A stretch of DNA of 8,402 nt, from the NCBI GenBank assembly GCA_023261465.1, contig JAHFOW010000131.1, positions 1-8,402 of the forward strand, in the 5' to 3' direction. How positions within the stretch are numbered: position 1 is the stretch's first letter; every line of letters starts with the position of its first letter. The DNA comes from Planctomycetota bacterium (lineage in GTDB: Bacteria; Planctomycetota; Brocadiia; Brocadiales; Brocadiaceae). Below are positions 5,346 to 8,402 of this stretch, one piece after another. The notes under the pieces are model-generated. The model searched no databases and was not told the origin of the DNA. It saw nothing but the letters and a program-made list of their open reading frames with translations. The position numbers were made by a program, and so were the translations under genes.

Positions 5346-5747
5346 CTTCATTGAAACAACATCCTTCGATAGCCCTTTGAAATATAAAAGGAGTGAAAAC
5401 AGGAATATTTTTTTCACATAAGCTACTATCGAGATTTTACGAACTGTGGATTATCAAATACGCACAGAAAGAGCGAAAATCTACAGAAAATAAACCGTTA
5501 AGGCACAGTATTATACTTAATTTTAAATATTTTGCAAGAGTTAAATATATTTTTTATCCATCATTAATTTTTCGTGTCAATCGCGCATGTGCGGCACTAT
5601 TTAATTTTTTACTAAGAGAGCAAATTATGAACCATTTTTATTCACAATTAAAATTATTGATGAATAATTCTCAACTTCTTTATTATGACTATTTACGACA
5701 GGTGTACAATATGAACAAACATGAATTATAGAATTCAATTGTGTCTT

Positions 5748-5805
5748 CTTATGTAACATACTACATAAGTGTAACACGACACAAGTGTAACATGTTACAC
5801 TTGTG
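5748..5805. repeat. TGTTACA repeat cluster with perfect 26-bp palindrome after rsmA
   Basis: On the plus strand the motif occurs as CTTATGTAACA (5748-5758), CATAAGTGTAACA (5764-5776) and CACAAGTGTAACA (5780-5792), and inverted as TGTTACACTTGTG (5793-5805). The last two abut to make a perfect 26-bp palindrome. CTTATGTA and TACATAAG (5748-5769) form another inverted pair. The AACA ends are spaced 18 and 16 bp. It begins 6 bp after the rsmA stop codon. No T-run follows, so a transcription-factor operator array, an iteron-like array or a mobile repeat is more likely than a terminator. Confidence 0.65.
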
Positions 5806-5810
5806 AATGC

Positions 5811-6740
5811 TTATTTCAAGAAGGTATAAATAGCCCGAGAAAAGGAAATTAATTGATCTAAAGTCAACACCTCTCCCCTTACCCGTTCATCCAGGTGCAT
5901 ATCTCTTATAATACCTTTCAAACAATCCCTCGAAATTCCCGGCAAGTTTAAACCTTCAAGGCTGTTTAATAACGTCTTTCGGCGTGAGGTAAATATGGCA
6001 TAAACAATTTTTTTGAAAAAATGATAATCTGTTATTCGTCCTGCAAATCTTTCCCTATTGACACATATCTTCACCAGCGCAGAATGAACATCGGGTCTTG
6101 GCCAGAATGATTCCGGAGACAATTTCTTCATAACCTGTACATCTGAAAATAGCCGGGTAAGAATAGATAAGATGCCATATTCTCTTGTACCAGGAACTGC
6201 CATGAGACGTTCGGTAATTTCACTTTGCAGCATGAGCACCATCAAAGAGATGGGCAGATCACCTTCCAATAAATTGATAATCACCGGTGTGCTGATATTA
6301 TAGGGAAGATTTGAGACTACTTTTATGTGGGATTGGTTGTGTTCCGTTAGCCAATTGTGTATGAGCGTTGGAATCTCCGGATTTATTTCATGTTTTGTTT
6401 TTAAAATGTCTGCATGGATCAGGGTTACATTTTTGTATAACTTCAGTATGTCGGATGAAAGTTCATATAACTTATTATCAACCTCCACCGTAAATACGTG
6501 TTTTGAGCATTCAGCCAACAACCTGGTTAACCCACCCGTCCCGGTGCCTATCTCCAGCACAACATCGCTTTCGTTGAGATCGGCCATACCAGGGATGCTC
6601 AACAAGATGTTCTGGTCGATCAGGAAATTCTGGCCAAACCGTTTATTGGGCGTGATCCCCCACCGGCTGAAAATCTGTTTGAGAACAGACGGAGTATGAG
6701 GAACAAAGTTTATTTCTTTTGATGACATAGGTTTAAACAA
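5811..6740 (-). CDS. rsmA: Ribosomal RNA small subunit methyltransferase A (16S rRNA dimethyladenosine transferase)
   Basis: A 309-residue KsgA/RsmA enzyme that dimethylates the two adjacent adenines in the 3'-terminal hairpin of 16S rRNA, using S-adenosylmethionine, late in 30S assembly. Visible motifs are RFGQNFLID (34-42), the SAM-binding EIGTGTGGLT (63-72), acidic EVD (86-88), HAD (109-111), the catalytic SNLPYNIST (143-151), FWPRPDVHSALV (212-223) and FTSRRKTLLNSL (250-261). It is somewhat longer than the 270-odd residues of E. coli KsgA. Part of the excess is the N-terminus and a stretch near 118-138 (EINPEIPTLIHNWLTEHNQS). The frame opens with TTG at 6740, one base after the pdxA stop, with AGGA inside the pdxA end; this suggests translational coupling. 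An ATG at 6728 (residue 5) is the alternative start but has no nearby ribosome-binding site. The pdxA-rsmA pairing is also known in other bacteria. Confidence 0.96.
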   Translation of the reverse strand: MFKPMSSKEINFVPHTPSVLKQIFSRWGITPNKRFGQNFLIDQNILLSIPGMADLNESDVVLEIGTGTGGLTRLLAECSKHVFTVEVDNKLYELSSDILKLYKNVTLIHADILKTKHEINPEIPTLIHNWLTEHNQSHIKVVSNLPYNISTPVIINLLEGDLPISLMVLMLQSEITERLMAVPGTREYGILSILTRLFSDVQVMKKLSPESFWPRPDVHSALVKICVNRERFAGRITDYHFFKKIVYAIFTSRRKTLLNSLEGLNLPGISRDCLKGIIRDMHLDERVRGEVLTLDQLISFSRAIYTFLK

Positions 6741-6741
6741 G

Positions 6742-7758
6742 TTAATTTTTCCTGCACTTCGCCATCTTCACCGCCATCTTTATGGCCTCCGTCATGGATC
6801 GTGGATTGGCAATGCCTTTACCAGCAATATCATAGGCAGTGCCATGGTCCGGCGACGTACGGACAAAAGGTATACCGAGGGTAATATTTACCCCGATTTC
6901 AAAGGCGTGTAATTTCAGGGGAATCGCGCCCTGGTCGTGGTAAACAGCAACAACTCCATCATACGCCCCTTTTAACATCTTGTAAAACACGGTATCGGCA
7001 GAGACCGGTCCATCACATCGAATACCTTTATTCCTCGCCTTTTCAAGCGCAGGAATAATGATCTTTCTCTCCTCATCGCCAAATATGCCTTCTTCGCCTG
7101 CATGGGGATTCAGGCCGCACACGGCAATCCTGGGCATTTCTAAACCAAAATAGCGCATGAGACCATCGTTCGTAATAACGAGTGTATCTAAAATGCCTTC
7201 CGTGTTGATTATCTGTGGCACATCTTTCAAGGCAACATGGGTAGTAACAAAGGCCACCCTCAATTTCCCGCCCACCATAAACATAACAACCCGCTTTACG
7301 CCTGAAAATATCTGAAGCATTTCGGTATGGCCTGGATAGCCATACCCCCCTAACTGGATGGCCTCTTTACAAATCGGCGCTGTAGCAAGCGCATCAATAT
7401 GCCCGGACATGGCAAGGTTTATCCCTTTCAGCACACATTGAACCGATATATCGCCGCCTTCCGGAGTCGGTTTCTTCTGCCTTAATAAATCCGGCTGAAA
7501 ATCACCTATCGGCAAAAACGATAAAGACGGATGCGTATCTTCAATATCTGATATGCCGGATATTGTCCTGCAGGCAAACGGGATTTTTAATGAACCGGCA
7601 GTAAAATCAAATACCTCTTTGTTGCCAATAATGACATAGTTGGCTAATGTGCTTATGGACGGGGATTGTAATGCCTTTAAGATAATCTCAGGTCCAATCC
7701 CGCAAGGATCTCCCATGGTAATACCGACTAATAATTTTGACCTTTTATTTTTTGGCAT
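6742..7758 (-). CDS. pdxA: 4-hydroxythreonine-4-phosphate dehydrogenase
   Basis: A 338-residue PdxA, which oxidises 4-phosphohydroxy-L-threonine with NAD(P)+ in the DXP-dependent pyridoxal-phosphate pathway; the product feeds PdxJ. The length is normal. Motifs in order are GDPCGIGPE (16-24), PGHTE (142-146), THVALKDV (173-180), GLNPHAGEEGIFGDEE (215-230), GPVSADTVF (250-258), VYHDQGAIPLK (272-282) and TSPDHGTAYDIAGKG (301-315). His174, His219 and His274 correspond to the metal-binding histidines of the E. coli enzyme. The ATG at 7758 begins MPKNKRSKLLVGITMGDP and fits the family start; its ribosome-binding site is weak. It is the first gene of a pdxA-rsmA pair separated by one base. The upstream stretch is filled with hairpin repeats and I see no convincing promoter. 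Confidence 0.97.
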   Translation of the reverse strand: MPKNKRSKLLVGITMGDPCGIGPEIILKALQSPSISTLANYVIIGNKEVFDFTAGSLKIPFACRTISGISDIEDTHPSLSFLPIGDFQPDLLRQKKPTPEGGDISVQCVLKGINLAMSGHIDALATAPICKEAIQLGGYGYPGHTEMLQIFSGVKRVVMFMVGGKLRVAFVTTHVALKDVPQIINTEGILDTLVITNDGLMRYFGLEMPRIAVCGLNPHAGEEGIFGDEERKIIIPALEKARNKGIRCDGPVSADTVFYKMLKGAYDGVVAVYHDQGAIPLKLHAFEIGVNITLGIPFVRTSPDHGTAYDIAGKGIANPRSMTEAIKMAVKMAKCRKN

Positions 7759-7778
7759 GTTTATGCTTAAATTTATTG

Positions 7779-7802
7779 GATTCCAGGCTCCGGCCTGGAA
7801 TC
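7779..7802. repeat. Hairpin repeat just upstream of pdxA
   Basis: GATTCCAGGC-TCCG-GCCTGGAATC, a perfect 10-bp stem with a 4-nt loop, followed by a second small stem TCTCC/GGAGA (7801-7815). This GATTCCAGGC type is, from general knowledge, a frequent intergenic hairpin in bacterial genomes. It lies in the pdxA leader, 21 bp before the start codon, where a folded message could affect translation. The following stretch to 7920 includes a GAGTTTGGGAACG string of another common repeat type and no gene. Confidence 0.7.
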
Positions 7803-7920
7803 TCCTTGTCGGAGAAACTCTGCTTCACACAAAACCTGAGTTTGGGAACGCGTCGAAAATAATTTCCCCTTACAACGGCATTGAAATTCCTAAGCATCAA
7901 GGTATTTATATACATTCATC

Positions 7921-7999
7921 AGCCCAACGGGCCGCGATAAGACAGCCCAGGGCAACGCCCTGGGGAAATAGAAAATAACAAATAAACCCTGAAAGGGTG
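7921..7999 (+). repeat. Three-hairpin repeat element, copy A
   Basis: Three small hairpins each with a 3-nt loop: GCCC-AAC-GGGC (7922-7932), CCCAGGGC-AAC-GCCCTGGG (7946-7964) and ACCCT-GAA-AGGGT (7986-7998). The order and spacers match copy B at 8128-8210 on the opposite strand. The middle hairpin is identical in both; the outer stems differ by paired changes. It resembles REP-type elements mobilised by RAYT (Y1) transposases, an inference because no such transposase is present here. Confidence 0.75.
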
Positions 8000-8127
8000 A
8001 CATAAAAAACCTTGAAAAACCTTCACAGAACGTTTTATTTCTGTGGTGTTCTTTCTGATTTATCATACATTTATATTGTATATTGCCTGGCTGCTATTTT
8101 AACCGAAAAACCCATCCTTTGTTATTC

Positions 8128-8210
8128 CGCTCTTTCAGAGCTTAAAGATATTATTATACTATTACCCAGGGCGTTGCCCTGGGCTTTCCTAATATAAGCC
8201 CTTTGGGCTT
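8128..8210 (-). repeat. Three-hairpin repeat element, copy B (inverted)
   Basis: Read on the minus strand: AAGCCC-AAA-GGGCTT (8196-8210), CCCAGGGC-AAC-GCCCTGGG (8165-8183), then GCTCT-GAA-AGAGC (8129-8141). It aligns with copy A over its whole length, including spacer words such as AAAGCCC/ACAGCCC and AATAG. Stem ACCCT/AGGGT of copy A is GCTCT/AGAGC here, so both strands of the stem changed together. The 128 bp between the copies hold no supported gene. Confidence 0.75.
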
Positions 8211-8402
8211 TTACAACACCCTCTCTTCCACATTCAGAGATAAAATGCTACCAAGCCCTATCAGCTGCTTATTGACAAATTAGTACTGAGGCGTAATTAA
8301 AATAACATATCAAGGTAGATATATTACAATACAAATTTGCTTTTTGGGTCTCTTCATATTGCAATAGCAAACTGGGGAATTGAATATTCAGTATCATAGT
8401 AA
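8211..8402. other. Window end without a supported gene
   Basis: No protein frame or RNA gene is recognisable in these 192 bp. A plus-strand TTGACA occurs at 8272-8277 with TAATTA 16 bp downstream; it could be a promoter for a gene to the right of the window, but the second hexamer is poor and I do not call it. Confidence 0.4.

Larger units (their letters stand above)
5051..5747. other. AT-rich gap upstream of the riboswitch, no supported gene
   Basis: About 700 bp of strongly AT-rich DNA. I see no protein family in any frame. A 112-codon plus-strand frame (5393-5731, GTG start) is Phe/Tyr/Lys/Asn/Leu rich and has no recognisable motif. Two adjacent hairpins occur: TATTCATT/AATGAATA (5218-5235) and AAATAACC/GGTTATTT (5237-5255). 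Two DnaA-box-like 9-mers are present (TTATTCACA at 5638-5646; TGTGGATTA at 5445-5453), too few to call an origin. The stretch probably holds the promoter of the pilus operon and perhaps decayed sequence. Confidence 0.5.

Noticed and set aside
5445..5646. Replication origin suggested by DnaA-box-like 9-mers in an AT-rich stretch
   Set aside because: There are only two near-matches, far apart, with no dnaA, dnaN or gidA nearby.
5393..5731. 112-codon plus-strand frame starting with GTG
   Set aside because: AAAGGAG touches the start codon, the composition mirrors AT-rich DNA (Phe, Tyr, Lys, Asn, Leu) and no family is recognisable. It is possible but unsupported.
7640..7978. 112-codon plus-strand frame
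   Set aside because: It overlaps the pdxA start in antisense and then runs through hairpin repeats.
8012..8197. 61-codon plus-strand frame ending in LPRALPWAFLI
   Set aside because: Its end is the translation of the CCCAGGGC hairpin repeat, a usual source of spurious small proteins.

Overview
The window is bacterial chromosomal DNA. Every gene I can support lies on the minus strand, so the biology reads from high to low coordinates. The organism is probably a Gram-negative-type environmental bacterium. The mix of moderate GC genes, AT-rich gaps, a Tad/Flp pilus locus, a pdxA-rsmA pair and many hairpin repeats in every gap reminds me of anammox-type planctomycetes (Brocadiales). Some deltaproteobacteria look similar, and this assignment is an impression, not a result.

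Right part (8402 to 5811): 7759-8402 has no gene but holds hairpin repeats, including two inverted copies of one three-hairpin element with compensatory base changes. pdxA (vitamin B6 synthesis) follows, then rsmA (16S rRNA dimethylation), separated by a single base and probably translationally coupled. A cluster of TGTTACA-type repeats, including a perfect 26-bp palindrome, sits directly after rsmA.

Middle (5810 to 4817): a long AT-rich leader or intergenic stretch. The main discovery is here. Positions 4927-5050, read on the minus strand, form a complete c-di-GMP-I (GEMM) riboswitch aptamer: P1 stem, the GGGCAAACC and GGACGCAAAG core strings, a GNRA-capped stem and the 3' CUACCGA segment. 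It lies 110 nt upstream of a 59-residue Flp pilin gene.

Left part (4816 to 1): a Tad (tight adherence) type IVc pilus locus in the order flp pilin, prepilin peptidase (tadV/cpaA), cpaB/rcpC, tadE, a TadG-like gene and the start of cpaE/tadZ, which runs off the window. The secretin and the TadA, TadB and TadC motor genes are not in the window and are expected beyond position 1. Gaps between these genes are filled with several unrelated repeat families. One is a 136-bp palindromic MITE-like element overlapping the cpaB stop codon.

The inferred logic is that intracellular c-di-GMP, the signal for sessile life, is sensed by the leader RNA and sets expression of the major Flp pilin and perhaps of the whole attachment-pilus operon.
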